From NCBI GenBank assembly GCA_030272155.1, contig CP126200.1, positions 3,224,001-3,288,000 of the forward strand: a DNA stretch of 64,000 nucleotides. Direction: 5' to 3'. Numbering within the stretch: the stretch's first letter is position 1; every line of letters begins with the position of its first letter. Source of the DNA: Tetradesmus obliquus (Eukaryota; Chlorophyta; Chlorophyceae; Sphaeropleales; Scenedesmaceae). The translations under genes were made by a program, and so were the position numbers. The notes below the pieces were generated by a model. The model was given only the letters and a program-made list of their open reading frames with translations, did no database searches and was not told where the DNA came from. Positions 63,416 through 64,000 of the stretch are shown here, piece by piece.

Positions 63416-64000
63416 GAAGCAAGAACGTTACAAGGGCGGACCTAAATAACCGTGCACTTGCTCCATAAAAAGATCCATTGAGAGAATGAGGCAACCTGTT
63501 CCGCACTCACTCCACAGGTCTCTTGTACCAAGAGACGCTGTCACACGATCATGCAGACAGCCCCTTGCGGAGCAGCCCCGAAAGGCATCCAGGACCTGAC
63601 CGAGTGCCCAGACTCCACTAAAATCACAGTCGCGCAATGACGTCCTGTGATGTGTGACAGACCGTGACTGGCCCTTGAAACAAAAACTGTCAGCATAGTG
63701 TAACTGTTATCTATCGCTGCATGGTGACTTGCACACCTCTAAAAGCTGCACTTTACAGGCAGCATTACGACACCTACACAAGACGCCTATTAATAGGTGA
63801 CGGATTGTCGACACAGACAATCCCCACCTGACTATTCATAGACTCTCCACTTCATGCAAAGCACATCCTGCTACTGACCGAACATACACCTATGAGATAT
63901 GTGGCATTCTGTAGGAAATGACACCACCTCAGGCACACAAAGCCACACACACACAAACTAATCCACACATGCTGCACACATCCTCGTACACTGCTACCCA
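63387..64000 (-). mobile_element. Element G': second long LINE-like element, cut by the window end
   Basis: T29 (63387-63415), then 585 bp that match 55110-55694 of element G without any length change. The one difference I noticed is gagaatgagg for gagagtgagg near 63486. It sits in copy C after gggctgctc. The target duplication and the coding part lie beyond the window. The near identity of G and G' marks both as young. Confidence 0.92.

Larger units (their letters stand above)
1..64000 (+). repeat. Satellite array of a 1,706-bp unit built from nested retroelement 3' ends
   Basis: The same ~1.7-kb sequence recurs head to tail through the window. Counted from the T tract, units start at 364, 2073, 3779, 5485, 7191, 8897, 10601, 13610, 15313, 17017, 18722, 20426, 22135, then every 1,706 bases to 49431, then 51134, 52834, 54536, 57437, 59136, 60836 and 62676. 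Offsets from the first base after the T tract (p) are: B p+305 to p+466, D p+513 to p+538, end of A p+618, C p+619 to p+853, E p+854 to p+880, F p+881 to p+938, S1 p+939, S2 p+1249, S3 p+1561 to p+1668. Length differences between units come almost wholly from the homopolymers. All reading frames in the array run through poly-A/T tracts or across element joins, so I call no gene in it. Neither array end lies in the window. Confidence 0.98.

Noticed and set aside
1-64000. CRISPR array or tandem gene cluster
   Set aside because: No short repeat-spacer pattern; the period is 1.7 kb and the units have no varying spacers. No conserved gene is present.
1-64000. rDNA, tRNA-derived SINE or telomeric repeats
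   Set aside because: I found no rRNA-like stretches, no credible A-box/B-box pair in the S or A family, and no TTTTAGGG-type runs.

Overview
The whole window is one satellite array with no intact protein-coding gene. About 36 head-to-tail copies of a 1,706-bp unit run from base 1 to base 64,000, and both array ends lie outside the window. Each unit is a fossil pile-up of retrotransposed 3' ends. In order it holds: (T)29-40; a minus-strand 3' end of a poly(A) retroelement (copy A), interrupted by two plus-strand 5'-truncated copies (B, about 135 bp, and D, only 12-15 nt), each with target-site duplications; a head-to-head plus-strand copy C (216 bp); a second 12-nt copy E; a 58-bp inverted scrap F; and two and a third direct repeats of an unrelated ~310-bp 3'-end block (S1, S2, S3).

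Organism: both the A/B/C/G family and the S block carry TGTAA 12-26 nt before their 3' ends, and in A/B/C/G a real poly(A) tail follows. TGTAA is the chlorophyte polyadenylation signal, so a green-algal nuclear genome is the best guess. Low-complexity Ser runs encoded by AGC/CAG-type codons and the pile-up of LINE-like 3' ends fit a volvocalean or Dunaliella-like alga, but the species is inference only.

Layout: 1-363 tail of a unit; 364-10600 six units; 10601-13609 a rearranged unit with a ~0.9-kb inverted block (11110 to ~12005-12038) that makes a large palindrome; 13610-22134 five units with slightly variable homopolymers; 22135-49430 sixteen consecutive units of exactly 1,706 bp; 49430-54535 three variable units; 54536-57436 a unit split by a 1.18-kb element (G) with a 14-15 bp target-site duplication; 57437-60835 two units sharing private variants; 60836-62675 a unit split by a 123-bp insertion (H) with a 14-bp duplication; 62676-64000 a last unit cut by a second long element (G') that runs off the window.

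G, H and G' are the key to reading the array. They are young insertions of the family that built the unit, and G and G' preserve the sequence as it was before B, D and C joined it, so the order of events can be inferred. G also keeps the last 122 codons of an open reading frame that I do not recognise. No reverse transcriptase, endonuclease, tRNA, rRNA, CRISPR array or telomere repeat is visible. The most surprising features are the exact invariance of three homopolymers over 27 kb (very recent amplification or an assembly artefact), the palindromic inversion, and two insertions of only ~12 nt.
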